The notes below the pieces were generated by a model. That model saw only the letters and a program-made list of their open reading frames with translations, had not been told where the DNA came from and did not search any database. 64,000 bases of DNA, from positions 1-64,000 of the forward strand of contig JBMNGL010000001.1 of NCBI GenBank assembly GCA_050949825.1. Reading direction: 5' to 3'. This document shows positions 43,024-51,849 of the stretch, piece after piece. A program made the position numbers and the translations under genes. The stretch is from DTU019 sp050949825. GTDB taxonomy: Bacteria > Bacillota > Syntrophomonadia > Syntrophomonadales > Syntrophomonadaceae. Each line of letters starts with the position of its first letter. The first letter of the stretch is position 1.

Positions 43024-43242
43024 CTACTTAAAACGATAAGTAATTCTGCCGCGGTTTAAATCATAAGGGGAAAGTTCTACCATTACCCTGTCCCCCGGTA
43101 GTATTCTGATAAAATTCATTCTCATTTTACCCGAAATATGGGCGAGGACCTTATGGCCGTTTTCCAGTTCCACTTTGAACATGGCGTTAGGCAGTGGTTC
43201 TATTACCTTACCCTCGATCTCGATGACATCCTCCTTAGCCAT
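43024..43242 (-). CDS. infA: Translation initiation factor IF-1
   Basis: 72 residues with an OB-fold: AKEDVIEIEGKVIEPLPNAM, FKVELENGHKVLAHISGKMR and PGDRVMVELSPYDLNRGRI. Starts immediately after the KOW gene and is followed by rpmJ. Confidence 0.98.
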   Translation of the reverse strand: MAKEDVIEIEGKVIEPLPNAMFKVELENGHKVLAHISGKMRMNFIRILPGDRVMVELSPYDLNRGRITYRFK

Positions 43243-43527
43243 TTACCAGACCTCCTTCCCATTCGATGCGCCAGTAGCGCTTGCGTTTTTCAGGTATCTC
43301 CTCAAAATATGGTTTCCCGGAATCTCTCCGCTTTTTATGATTGCAATAATCTCCTCTGCTTTCATGCCGGTAAACTGGAGGTGCTTGATGTTCTTAACCT
43401 TGGGGTTCTCTATCCTCCTGAGATCGCCATCTGCCAGGGTTACCAGCCTATCGTTAACTACCCCGACAATTACAAATATGCGGCCTTGATCCCGACCCGT
43501 CTTTGAGTAAACCACTTTACCAAGCAT
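43243..43527 (-). CDS. KOW-domain RNA-binding protein (L14e-like)
   Basis: A 94-residue protein with a KOW motif at the start (LGKVVYSKTGRDQGRIFVIV) and a C-terminal helical tail. Proteins of this type lie just before infA in many Clostridia and resemble archaeal/eukaryotic L14e; the role is presumed to be in translation. It abuts infA with no space. Confidence 0.85.
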   Translation of the reverse strand: MLGKVVYSKTGRDQGRIFVIVGVVNDRLVTLADGDLRRIENPKVKNIKHLQFTGMKAEEIIAIIKSGEIPGNHILRRYLKNASATGASNGKEVW

Positions 43528-43635
43528 TTCTTCTAAAATTACCGTCCACCCCCGTTTGATAGGTAAATATCCGTATTTGCCCCGGATTTCCTGGGTTGAA
43601 ATCCACCCGACCCCATCCCGGCAATGTCGGATCCT

Positions 43636-44283
43636 CTATAAACCGGCCAGCACTTTTTGGATGTCGGCAAATACCTGCGTACTATCACGGTTGCCATCTA
43701 AGCTAAACAAAACCCCCTGCTGCTCATAATAATCCAGCAATGGCCTGGTTTGCTGCTGGTAAACCTGCAGGCGCTTGCGAGCGGTTTCCTCCTGGTCATC
43801 GCTGCGCTGCACCAGTCCCCCGCCGCATTTGTCACAAATACCGGCCCGGGCTGGAGGACTGAAGATGACATGATATACTGTTTTGCATTTTGAGCAGCTT
43901 ACTCTCCCCGTAGTCCTCTGAATCAGAATTTCATCAGGAACAGAGATGTTAATGGCGGCTTCAATCTTTTTATCAAGCCGGGCCATAACCTGATCCAGGG
44001 CTTGCGCTTGCACAATGGTTCTGGGAAAGCCGTCCAGTAAAAAGCCCATGGCGCAGTCCGGCTGGGCCAGGCGATCTTCCACAATGCCGATGGTCACTTC
44101 GTCAGGCACCAGTTGGCCCTTGTCCATGAATAACCTGGCTTTTATTCCCATTTCTGTACCCTGCTCAACCGCTTCCCTGAACATGTCTCCAGTGGATATA
44201 TGCGGAACCGGGTAGGCTGCCTTGATGAAGTCGGCCTGGGTTCCCTTTCCTGCGCCTGGAGGTCCCATTATAATTAGGTTCAT
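43636..44283 (-). CDS. adk: Adenylate kinase
   Basis: 215 residues. P-loop MGPPGAGKGTQ, AMP-site HISTGDMFREAV and LLDGFPRT, and a zinc-type LID with four Cys (CSKC...CDKC), as in Gram-positive enzymes. Balances AMP, ADP and ATP. It follows secY by 12 bp. The map gene that commonly comes next is absent. Confidence 0.97.
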   Translation of the reverse strand: MNLIIMGPPGAGKGTQADFIKAAYPVPHISTGDMFREAVEQGTEMGIKARLFMDKGQLVPDEVTIGIVEDRLAQPDCAMGFLLDGFPRTIVQAQALDQVMARLDKKIEAAINISVPDEILIQRTTGRVSCSKCKTVYHVIFSPPARAGICDKCGGGLVQRSDDQEETARKRLQVYQQQTRPLLDYYEQQGVLFSLDGNRDSTQVFADIQKVLAGL

Positions 44284-44295
44284 TTTGTCATCTCC

Positions 44296-45561
44296 CTATT
44301 TAACAAAGCCTTCATAACTTCGCAGCAACAGGTTGGATTCTATTTGTTTCATGGTATCTAATGCCACACCGACCATGATCAACAGCGATGTACCCCCAAA
44401 GGCCAGGCTGGTGACATGAGTCGCCGCCACTACAAAGTTCGGCAAGACCGCAATCAAGGCCAGGAATGTACCTCCGGCCAGGGTTAACCTGGTCAGAACC
44501 CGGTCAATATACTCGGCCGTCGGTCTTCCAGGCCGAATACCGGGAACAAATCCACCATATTTCTTAATATTATCGGCCACATCTGCCGGGTTAAAAATAA
44601 TAGATACATAGAAAAATGTAAAGAACACAATCAACAAGGCATAAACCAGATTGTAAGCCGGACTGCCCTGGTTAAAATGAGTGTTCAAGAAAGTGTTAAA
44701 GCCCGAAGCCGGGTCCATCCATGATCCGATCGTGGCCGGAAACATCAATAAGGACATGGCGAATATAATCGGGATAACACCAGCGGTATTAACCTTTAGG
44801 GGCAGAAAAGTGCTTTGCCCGCCATAGAGCTTGCGCCCTACCACTCTTTTGGCATATTGCACCGGCAGCCTCCTCTGGCCTTCATTGACAGCAATTATCG
44901 CCACTATGATCGCCAAAGCCAGGATAATAAACAATGCAATGTTGAAGAAGCCAATGATGCCGCCGGTTAACTCCTGGTGCACTCCGGCCAGCTGGCTGGG
45001 AATACGGGAGACAATGCCCGCAAATATCAACAGTGAAATGCCATTTCCTACGCCTTTTTCCGTTATCATCTCGCCGATCCACATCAACAGGGCTGTGCCG
45101 GCGGTCAAGCAGATGGCGATGAACAGGTAGGACCAAAAGATGTTGTTCTGCACCGCACCACTGCGTCCCAGTGCGATGGCCATGCCCATAGCCTGGATAA
45201 AGGCTAAAACCACGGTTCCATACCTGGTGTATTGGGCAATGACCTTGCGCCCCTCCTCGCCCTCCTTCTGCAGCTGTTCCAGCTTGGGAATTACCACTGT
45301 GAGCAGTGACATGATAATGGACGCGTTAATATAGGGGGTGATGCTCATGGCAAATATGCTGAAGCGCTTAAAAGCACCCCCGGAGATGATGTCAAAGAAA
45401 TTAAACAACTGTCCGCTCAAGAATTTCTGTACCGCTTCCGGGCTGATGCCGGGCACCGGGATATGGGCCCCTATTCTAAACACCAGAAACATAAATAAGG
45501 TGAAAAGAAGCTTTTGCCTCAGGTCCCCTACTTTGACTGCTTTTTGTAACGAACCTAGCAT
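44296..45561 (-). CDS. secY: Protein translocase subunit SecY
   Basis: 421 residues, about ten membrane segments. Signatures include FRIGAHIPVPGISPEAVQKF, FSIFAMSITPYINASIIMSL, GNGISLLIFAGIVSRIPSQL and ADNIKKYGGFVPGIRPGRPT. Forms the protein-conducting channel with SecE and SecG. Its ATG overlaps the rplO stop by one base. Confidence 0.98.
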   Translation of the reverse strand: MLGSLQKAVKVGDLRQKLLFTLFMFLVFRIGAHIPVPGISPEAVQKFLSGQLFNFFDIISGGAFKRFSIFAMSITPYINASIIMSLLTVVIPKLEQLQKEGEEGRKVIAQYTRYGTVVLAFIQAMGMAIALGRSGAVQNNIFWSYLFIAICLTAGTALLMWIGEMITEKGVGNGISLLIFAGIVSRIPSQLAGVHQELTGGIIGFFNIALFIILALAIIVAIIAVNEGQRRLPVQYAKRVVGRKLYGGQSTFLPLKVNTAGVIPIIFAMSLLMFPATIGSWMDPASGFNTFLNTHFNQGSPAYNLVYALLIVFFTFFYVSIIFNPADVADNIKKYGGFVPGIRPGRPTAEYIDRVLTRLTLAGGTFLALIAVLPNFVVAATHVTSLAFGGTSLLIMVGVALDTMKQIESNLLLRSYEGFVK

Positions 45562-46004
45562 TAGATCACCTCAACTTTACCACCCAGGGCGGTGACTTTC
45601 TCTGCGGCCTGCCGGCTCACTTTATGAACCTTCAAGGTCAGCTTGCGCTCCAGCACACCGTCACCGAGAATCTTAACCCCATCATATATGTTCTTGATAA
45701 CACCATGCTGTTTCAAGAGTTCGGGGGTTACCTCGGTGCCATCATCAAAAATATTCAAATCCTTGACATTGACAATGGCATAACGGATTTTAAATATATT
45801 GGTAAATCCCCGTTTGGGAATTCGCCTTTGCAGCGGCATCTGTCCACCCTCAAAGCCAAGTCTGACCCCACCGCCAGAACGGGCCTTTTGCCCTTTATGG
45901 CCTTTGGTTGAAGTCTTCCCATGGCCGGAACCTATTCCCCGGCCAATGCGTTTAGTTCGTTTATTGGCGCCGGATGGAGATTTTAGTTCATGTAGTTTCA
46001 ACAT
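45561..46004 (-). CDS. rplO: 50S ribosomal protein L15
   Basis: 147 residues; LHELKSPSGANKRTKRIGRG, the Gly-rich GHGKTSTKGHKGQKARSGGG and GFEGGQMPLQRRIPKRGF. I use ATG 46004, behind GGGAGG; a TTG one codon earlier is less likely. Confidence 0.97.
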   Translation of the reverse strand: MLKLHELKSPSGANKRTKRIGRGIGSGHGKTSTKGHKGQKARSGGGVRLGFEGGQMPLQRRIPKRGFTNIFKIRYAIVNVKDLNIFDDGTEVTPELLKQHGVIKNIYDGVKILGDGVLERKLTLKVHKVSRQAAEKVTALGGKVEVI

Positions 46005-46017
46005 CAAAACCTCCCTG

Positions 46018-46206
46018 TTATTTATCTACTTCTTCAACAGCCACCAGATGTTTCACTTTATTAATCTGGCCGCGCAATTCAGGACAATCCTGTCGGTAAA
46101 TGCTCTGCTGCAATTTCCTGAAGCCGAGGCTTTTTATGGTCAATTTCTGGGTTTCGGAACATCCAATACTACTCTTGGTCCAGGTAATCTTAATCATACT
46201 AGCCAC
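46018..46206 (-). CDS. rpmD: 50S ribosomal protein L30
   Basis: 62 residues; MIKITWTKSSIGCSETQKLT and LGFRKLQQSIYRQDCPELRG match bacterial L30. Lies 12 bp after rpsE. Confidence 0.96.
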   Translation of the reverse strand: MASMIKITWTKSSIGCSETQKLTIKSLGFRKLQQSIYRQDCPELRGQINKVKHLVAVEEVDK

Positions 46207-46218
46207 GAGATTTCCCCC

Positions 46219-46722
46219 CTAACCCATAATTTCATCAATGGTCTTGCCCCGTTGGCGGGCAACCACTTCAGCCTTCTTCAGGTTCCTTAAGCCTTCCATG
46301 GTGGCATGAACCATATTGTTGGAGTTGGAAGATCCCAATGATTTGGTGAGTATGTCCTTGATTCCGGCCGATTCCAGGACAGCCCGAACCGGACCTCCGG
46401 CGATAACACCGGTTCCTGCCGAGGCCGGTTTCAATAAGACCTGGCCGGCACCAAATCTGCCCAGGATCTGATGGGGTATGGTGCGCTCTGCTATCAATGG
46501 TACATCAATCATATTCTTTTTGGCGTTTTCGATCGCCTTGCGAATTGCTTCAGGCACTTCTGTGGCTTTTCCCTTGCCGGTGCCGACTCTGCCTGCGCCA
46601 TCTCCTACCACCACCAGGGCACTGAAACTGAACCTGCGACCGCCTTTTACGACCTTGGCTACGCGCCTGATGTTGACAACCTTCTCTATCAGTTCAGGAG
46701 TGGCCTGTTCTCTTTCGTTCAT
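46219..46722 (-). CDS. rpsE: 30S ribosomal protein S5
   Basis: 167 residues; double-stranded RNA-binding start (VVNIRRVAKVVKGGRRFSFS) and VGTGKGKATEVPEAIRKAIE, then RPVRAV-type end GGPVRAVLESAGIKDILTKS. Involved in decoding accuracy. Confidence 0.98.
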   Translation of the reverse strand: MNEREQATPELIEKVVNIRRVAKVVKGGRRFSFSALVVVGDGAGRVGTGKGKATEVPEAIRKAIENAKKNMIDVPLIAERTIPHQILGRFGAGQVLLKPASAGTGVIAGGPVRAVLESAGIKDILTKSLGSSNSNNMVHATMEGLRNLKKAEVVARQRGKTIDEIMG

Positions 46723-46750
46723 CCTTTCCCTCCTAGCTGGATTTCTGGTC

Positions 46751-47116
46751 CTAAAACTCTAAACCGCCTTCTCTAGCTGCTGCAGCCAACGCGGCCACAC
46801 CACCATGATACTTGTAGCCGTTGCGGTCGAACACTACTGTCGTAATGCCCTTTTCCTTTGCTTTGCGCGCTATAGCCACACCTACCTCTTTTGCCGCCTC
46901 CTGATTGGTACGCGATGCCATAGCTTTGAAACCGGGTTCCAGTGTAGAGGCTGACACCATAGTAATCCCCTTGCTGTCGTCTATTATCTGCGCGTAAATA
47001 TGGTTCAGACTCTTGTAAACGCACAGGCGGGGGGCAGCGCTACTACCCGATATTTTTCTGCGAATACGCTGATGTTTCTTATCTCTAAGGCTTTTTTTGC
47101 TGGATTTCTTAAACAA
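46751..47116 (-). CDS. rplR: 50S ribosomal protein L18
   Basis: 121 residues; RIRRKISGSSAAPRLCVYKS, NHIYAQIIDDSKG and the end VVFDRNGYKYHGGVAALAAA match L18, which carries 5S rRNA together with L5. Confidence 0.97.
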   Translation of the reverse strand: MFKKSSKKSLRDKKHQRIRRKISGSSAAPRLCVYKSLNHIYAQIIDDSKGITMVSASTLEPGFKAMASRTNQEAAKEVGVAIARKAKEKGITTVVFDRNGYKYHGGVAALAAAAREGGLEF

Positions 47117-47137
47117 CCTTTGTCACTCCCTTCCCGG

Positions 47138-47677
47138 TTATCTGGATCCAGACTTACCGGCCTTGCGCCTGATGACTTCATTATCATATTTGATGCCTTT
47201 GCCTTTATACGGTTCTGGTTTTCTGATGGCACGAATATGCGCAGCGGTGTTGCCGACCAATTGTTTATCGATGCCTTTTACTGTAATCCTGGTTGCGGCC
47301 GGCACCTCAAATTCGATGCCTTCCGGCGGATCTATTTCTACCGGATGGGAGAAGCCGATATTAATAACCAGTTTCTTGCCCTGTAACTGAGCCCTATAGC
47401 CCACGCCTACCAATTCCAGCTTGCGTTCAAAACCTGCGCTGACCCCCTGCACCATATTGGCTGCCAGGGCGCGGGTCAGTCCATGAAAAGCACGATTCTG
47501 TTTACTGTCACTAGGTCTGGCAACCACCAGGTTGTTGTCTTCTTGCTTAATCATTATCTCCCCGGGGATGTGCTGACTTAAGCTGCCTTTGGGGCCAGTG
47601 ACGATGATGTTTCCGGCGTCTATTTTAATAGTCACCCCTGCGGGTATTTCAATTGGTTTTTTTCCTATTCTAGACAT
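47138..47677 (-). CDS. rplF: 50S ribosomal protein L6
   Basis: 179 residues; SRIGKKPIEIPAGVTIKIDA at the start, GFERKLELVGVGYRAQLQGK and the C-terminal KPEPYKGKGIKYDNEVIRRK. Normal for L6. Confidence 0.98.
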   Translation of the reverse strand: MSRIGKKPIEIPAGVTIKIDAGNIIVTGPKGSLSQHIPGEIMIKQEDNNLVVARPSDSKQNRAFHGLTRALAANMVQGVSAGFERKLELVGVGYRAQLQGKKLVINIGFSHPVEIDPPEGIEFEVPAATRITVKGIDKQLVGNTAAHIRAIRKPEPYKGKGIKYDNEVIRRKAGKSGSR

Positions 47678-47695
47678 TGCTCACCCCTCCTTTGG

Positions 47696-48094
47696 CTACC
47701 AGATATAGCATAGGACTTCCCCGCCAATTCCCATTTTACGGGCTTGCTTGTCGCTCATCAGTCCTTGCGAAGTGGATATTACTGCGGTTCCCAAGCCTCC
47801 CAAAACCTTGGGAACCTCATCCTTTTTTACATAAACCCTTAATCCCGGCTTGCTGATCCGCTTGATGCCGGTGATTACCTTTTCTTTATTAGGACCATAT
47901 TTCAGGTAGATGCGGATGATCCCCTGCTTACCGTCCTTGATGTATTCATAATCCTTGATATATCCTTCTTCCTTCATAATGGCAGCGATGCCCACCTTGG
48001 TTTTGGAAGAGGGAATCTCAACGGTCTCATGCATGACCATATTGCCGTTTCTAATCCTGGTCAGGAAGTCGGCTACTGGATCAGTCATGACCAT
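47696..48094 (-). CDS. rpsH: 30S ribosomal protein S8
   Basis: 132 residues; VMTDPVADFLTRIRNGNMVM, GLRVYVKKDEVPKVLGGLGT and the end STSQGLMSDKQARKMGIGGE. In many bacteria S8 regulates the spc operon by binding the rplE region. Confidence 0.98.
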   Translation of the reverse strand: MVMTDPVADFLTRIRNGNMVMHETVEIPSSKTKVGIAAIMKEEGYIKDYEYIKDGKQGIIRIYLKYGPNKEKVITGIKRISKPGLRVYVKKDEVPKVLGGLGTAVISTSQGLMSDKQARKMGIGGEVLCYIW

Positions 48095-48118
48095 ACTAAA
48101 TACCTCCTTTATTACAGC

Positions 48119-48304
48119 CTACCAGCTCGCTTTGGTAACCCCTGGCAGTTCACCTTTGTGTGCAAGTTCACGGAAACAGATTCTACACATTCCAAATTTA
48201 CGCATATAAGCCCGCGGTCTTCCACAAATCTTGCACCTATTATAAGTACGAACCTCGAACTTCTGAGTACGCTGCTGCTTGGCAATAAGAGCCTTCTTTG
48301 CCAT
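48119..48304 (-). CDS. rpsZ: 30S ribosomal protein S14, zinc type
   Basis: 61 residues with the four-Cys zinc site (NRCKICGRPRAYMRKFGMCR and RICF). This short form marks the Zn-dependent S14 (RpsZ), not the zinc-free paralogue. Confidence 0.97.
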   Translation of the reverse strand: MAKKALIAKQQRTQKFEVRTYNRCKICGRPRAYMRKFGMCRICFRELAHKGELPGVTKASW

Positions 48305-48316
48305 TCGTTTACCTCC

Positions 48317-48854
48317 TTATCTAAAAGGCATGCCCATACATCTTAACAACTCTCTGGCTTCTTCATCACTGTGGGCAGTGGTAACAATAACTACTTCCAT
48401 TCCTCTTATCTTATCGATCTTATCGTATTCGATTTCAGGAAAAATGGTCTGCTCCTTGATTCCCAGGGAGTAGTTGCCGCGGCCATCAAAAGCCTGCGGT
48501 GATACCCCACGAAAGTCCCTGACCCTGGGCAGAGCCAAATTGATGAGCCGATCCAGGAACTCATACATGCGTTCCCCGCGCAAGGTAACCTTGCAGCCAA
48601 TTGCCATGCCTTCACGCAGTTTAAATCCGGCGATCGATTTCTTGGCCCTGGTAATGACCGGTTTTTGTCCGGTTATTATGGCTTAGGTCGTTAACCGCCC
48701 CGTCCAGCGCTTTCGGGTTCTGCACGGCTTCCCCGGCGCCAATATTGAGAATAACCCGATCCACCTTGGGAACCTGCATGATATTTTTATATTGAAATCT
48801 TTCCATCAGCTTGGGAATCATCTCTTGTTTATATTGGTCATATAACCTGGCCAT
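48317..48854 (-). CDS. rplE: 50S ribosomal protein L5, interrupted by a one-base frameshift
   Basis: The 5' part (48854 to ~48681) reads ARLYDQYKQEMIPKLMERFQ ... KALDGAVNDLS and then runs into nonsense. Dropping one of the two G's at 48680-48681 (plus strand) restores IITGQKPVITRAKKSIAGFK, LREGMAIGCKVTLRGERMY and the rest of L5 to MGMPFR. Corrected length is about 178 residues, normal for L5. L5 binds 5S rRNA and is essential, so I infer a base-call error, not a dead gene. Neighbours rplX and rpsZ are intact. Confidence 0.9.
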
Positions 48855-48884
48855 GGTTTAGCTAGCCTCCCTTTCTGGAGAATC

Positions 48885-49193
48885 TCAGTCTATTATTTCT
48901 CCGCACTTCTTGCATTTTCTAGCCCTTTCCGTTTCCAGAATGGCCTTGCCGACGCGAGTGGGCTTGTTGCATTTACCACAGACCAGCATCACATTGGAGG
49001 CATTCAGAGGGGCCTCAATATTGATAATCCCGCCTTGCGGCACAGTGCGGCTGGGTTTCTGATGCCTTTTCACCCGGTTTAAGCCTTCTACAACAACTTT
49101 ATTAGTCTTGGGCAAGGCCCTGATGACTTTGCCTTTCTTGCCTGCGTCTTTTCCGGTTATCACCAGGACAGTGTCGCCCTTTTTGATGTTCAT
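48885..49193 (-). CDS. rplX: 50S ribosomal protein L24
   Basis: 102 residues; KOW motif in NIKKGDTVLVITGKDAGKKG and VVVEGLNRVKRHQKPS. It keeps a CGKC...CKKC zinc pair near the end. One of the two assembly initiators of the 50S subunit. Confidence 0.97.
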   Translation of the reverse strand: MNIKKGDTVLVITGKDAGKKGKVIRALPKTNKVVVEGLNRVKRHQKPSRTVPQGGIINIEAPLNASNVMLVCGKCNKPTRVGKAILETERARKCKKCGEIID

Positions 49194-49211
49194 CTCTTTT
49201 ACACCTCCACC

Positions 49212-49580
49212 TTACAGGACTTCCGGCGCCAGGGATATGATCTTCATGAAGTTCCTATCCCGCAGTTCCCTGGCTACCGGTCCGAAAATACGGGTGCCCT
49301 TGGGATTGTTGTTTTCGTCTATGATCACAGCGGCATTTTCGGAAAAAGCGATATATGAACCGTCGGGGCGTCTAATTTCCTTTTTGGTGCGCACCACCAC
49401 CGCCTTGACTACATCGCCTTTCTTAACCACACCACCGGGAGATGCTTCCTTGACCGCAGCCACGATGATGTCACCAACCGTGGCATATTTTCGGGCTGAC
49501 CCGCCCAGCACCTTAATGCATAGCACCTTTTTGGCGCCGGTGTTGTCGCCCACCTGCAGCATCGTTTCTTGTTGAATCAC
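49212..49580 (-). CDS. rplN: 50S ribosomal protein L14
   Basis: 122 residues; MIQQETMLQVGDNTGAKKVL, VVVRTKKEIRRPDGSYIAFS and IFGPVARELRDRNFMKIISL are L14 throughout. Confidence 0.98.
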   Translation of the reverse strand: MIQQETMLQVGDNTGAKKVLCIKVLGGSARKYATVGDIIVAAVKEASPGGVVKKGDVVKAVVVRTKKEIRRPDGSYIAFSENAAVIIDENNNPKGTRIFGPVARELRDRNFMKIISLAPEVL

Positions 49581-49607
49581 GGTGTAACCTCCCTTTCGAA
49601 CCTGAAC

Positions 49608-49877
49608 CTATTGCAAGGTCTCGGCCCGGTGAATGATTTCTACCAATTGCCATCTCTTATCTTTACTCAGGGGCCTGGTTTCCATGATTTTTACCACGTC
49701 ACCGGTTTTGGCAGCATTGTCTTCATCATGGGCTTTGTATTTCTTACTGGTTTTAATGGTCTTTTTATACAGAGGATGCTGTTTGACTGTTTCCACACTA
49801 ACGGTGATCGTCTTATTCATCCTATCACTGCTTACCGTACCGACCCGGACTTTTCTGTTATGCTGGTTTTCAGTCAC
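49608..49877 (-). CDS. rpsQ: 30S ribosomal protein S17
   Basis: 89 residues; KVRVGTVSSDRMNKTITVSV, HPLYKKTIKTSKKYKAHDED and VKIMETRPLSKDKRWQLVEI. OB-fold 16S binder. Confidence 0.97.
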   Translation of the reverse strand: MTENQHNRKVRVGTVSSDRMNKTITVSVETVKQHPLYKKTIKTSKKYKAHDEDNAAKTGDVVKIMETRPLSKDKRWQLVEIIHRAETLQ

Positions 49878-49891
49878 CCTTAGACCTCCTT

Positions 49892-50095
49892 TTACCTATT
49901 TCCCTTGGCCAGTTCCCGCTGCCTCAGAATGGTTTTGCACCTGGCGATGTTTTTCTTAACATCGTTGATCCTCATCGGGTTATCCAGCTGTCCGGTGGCA
50001 AGTTGGAACCTCAAATTAAACAACTCATCTTTATGGTCTGATACTTTCTGCCTTAATTCATCGTCGGTTAGCTCCCTGATTTTGCTAGTTTTCAC
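49892..50095 (-). CDS. rpmC: 50S ribosomal protein L29
   Basis: 67 residues from GTG 50095: KTSKIRELTDDELRQKVSDH and LFNLRFQLATGQLDNPMRIN. The frame opens 12 bp earlier at another GTG, but family members start MKTSKIREL. It overlaps the end of rplP. Confidence 0.95.
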   Translation of the reverse strand: MKTSKIRELTDDELRQKVSDHKDELFNLRFQLATGQLDNPMRINDVKKNIARCKTILRQRELAKGNR

Positions 50096-50519
50096 TAACC
50101 TCACCACCCATTTCTTCTCTTTTTACAAACCTGCACTTAATGGGAAGCTTGTGGGCTGCGAGTCGCATGGCCTCCCTGGCAACTTCTTCACTGACACCTG
50201 CTAGTTCAAACATGATGCGGCCCGGTTTCACTACTGCCACCCAGTGCTCGGGGGAGCCTTTGCCTTTGCCCATACGGGTTTCAGCAGGCTTTACCGTTAA
50301 TGGCCGGTCAGGAAAGATCTTTATCCACAGTTGTCCGCCCCTTCTAACATAACGGTTGATCGCAATTCGTGCTGCCTCGATCTGCCGGTTGGTAATCCAG
50401 GCCGGTTCTAAGGCCTGCAGGGCAAAATCACCATAGGTTATTTCATGACCTTTTATAGCTTTGCCTTTCAGGCTGGGACGGTGCTGTTTTCTATACTTGA
50501 CTCTTTTAGGGGTTAGCAT
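50085..50519 (-). CDS. rplP: 50S ribosomal protein L16
   Basis: 144 residues; LTPKRVKYRKQHRPSLKGKA, RGGQLWIKIFPDRPLTVKPA and RMGKGKGSPEHWVAVVKPGR. Its ATG overlaps the rpsC stop by one base and its end overlaps rpmC. Confidence 0.98.
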   Translation of the reverse strand: MLTPKRVKYRKQHRPSLKGKAIKGHEITYGDFALQALEPAWITNRQIEAARIAINRYVRRGGQLWIKIFPDRPLTVKPAETRMGKGKGSPEHWVAVVKPGRIMFELAGVSEEVAREAMRLAAHKLPIKCRFVKREEMGGEVSEN

Positions 50520-51193
50520 TATTTCTCGGCCTCCTCCGCTCTAGTCTGTTTTGGCCGCTGTTTAGCCTCGGGCATGATTTCTCCCCGATTCAACCACACC
50601 TTGATGCCAATCTTGCCATAGGTGGTATTGGCTTCGGCAAAACCGTAGTCTACATCTGCCCGCAGGGTGTGCAAGGGCACCTTGCCTTCCGCATACCATT
50701 CTGTGCGAGCAATTTCAGCGCCGCCCAGGCGACCGGCAATGGCTATCTTAATGCCTACTGCGTTGGCCCTCATGGTGCGTCCTACGGTTTGCTTCATGGC
50801 TCTACGGAAAGAGATCCTCTTTTCCAGCTGTTGGGCGACGTTTTCAGCCACAATCTGGGCATCCAACTCCGGACGCTTGATTTCCTGAATATTGATATTA
50901 ACATTCTTTTTGGTCATCTTTATCAATTCGGATTTCAGATGCTCCACTTCCTGGCCGCCACGGCCAATGATTATACCGGGCTTGGCGGTATGAATGGTAA
51001 TTCTCACCCGGTTGCCGGTTCTTTGAATCTCCACCTTGGACACACCGGCGGTATAAAACCTCTCTTTGATGTAGTTGCGCACCTTGTAATCTTCATGGAG
51101 CAGTTCGGTATAGTCGCGGTCAGCAAACCAGTTGGAGTCCCAATCGCGAATGACGCCGATTCTAAATCCTTTTGGATGTACCTTTTGACCCAC
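50519..51193 (-). CDS. rpsC: 30S ribosomal protein S3
   Basis: 224 residues; GQKVHPKGFRIGVIRDWDSN, the KH motif IIGRGGQEVEHLKSEL and AEWYAEGKVPLHTLRADVDY-type end. GTG start overlaps the rplV stop by one base (TAGTG). Confidence 0.98.
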   Translation of the reverse strand: MGQKVHPKGFRIGVIRDWDSNWFADRDYTELLHEDYKVRNYIKERFYTAGVSKVEIQRTGNRVRITIHTAKPGIIIGRGGQEVEHLKSELIKMTKKNVNINIQEIKRPELDAQIVAENVAQQLEKRISFRRAMKQTVGRTMRANAVGIKIAIAGRLGGAEIARTEWYAEGKVPLHTLRADVDYGFAEANTTYGKIGIKVWLNRGEIMPEAKQRPKQTRAEEAEK

Positions 51194-51534
51194 TATTTAA
51201 CCTCCCTTTCCTTTAAAACCACCGTAACATGACTGGTTCTATGGCGTCTTACATCAGCTCGGCCATAGCCCCGGGGTTGCATTCTCTTCATGATGGGTCC
51301 CTCATCGATATATATTGCGGCCACAAATAACTCATCGGAATCCATGTCGTAGTTATGTTCCGCATTGGCTACGGCGGATTTTAACACCTTGTTGATCAAG
51401 GGAGCGGATCTCTTATTGGCGTACTTTAATATGCCGATCGCTTCTTTTACGTCCTTGCCCCGTACCAGATCAGCGACCTGACGCGCCTTAAAAGGAGATA
51501 TTCTTAAATAGCGTGCAATGGCTCTTGCTTCCAT
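51193..51534 (-). CDS. rplV: 50S ribosomal protein L22
   Basis: 113 residues; ARAIARYLRISPFKARQVAD and the loop GPIMKRMQPRGYGRADVRRH, which lines the exit tunnel and is a known macrolide-resistance site; it looks unaltered. Confidence 0.98.
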   Translation of the reverse strand: MEARAIARYLRISPFKARQVADLVRGKDVKEAIGILKYANKRSAPLINKVLKSAVANAEHNYDMDSDELFVAAIYIDEGPIMKRMQPRGYGRADVRRHRTSHVTVVLKEREVK

Positions 51535-51551
51535 ATTAATTTGCCTCCTTT

Positions 51552-51836
51552 CTACCTGGATCTGCTCGACTTTTCGGATTTGCCGGCATGGCCCCGATAG
51601 GTTCTGGTGGGGGCAAATTCACCCAGCTTCATGCCAACCATATCTTCAGTAATGTATATCGGAACATGTCTGCGCCCATCGTGGACAGCCACGGTGTGCC
51701 CTATCATCTGGGGAAACACCGTGGAGCGCCGTGACCAGGTTTTGATAACGGTTTTTTTGCCTGAATCATTCATCTGTTCCACTTTGGCGAGTAGCTTTGC
51801 TTCGCAATAAGGTCCTTTTTTCAGTGACCTAGCCAT
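51552..51836 (-). CDS. rpsS: 30S ribosomal protein S19
   Basis: 94 residues; ARSLKKGPYCEAKLLAKVEQ, RRSTVFPQMIGHTVAVHDGR and LGEFAPTRTYRGHAGKSEKS. Confidence 0.98.
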   Translation of the reverse strand: MARSLKKGPYCEAKLLAKVEQMNDSGKKTVIKTWSRRSTVFPQMIGHTVAVHDGRRHVPIYITEDMVGMKLGEFAPTRTYRGHAGKSEKSSRSR

Positions 51837-51849
51837 CTAAAGACCTCCT

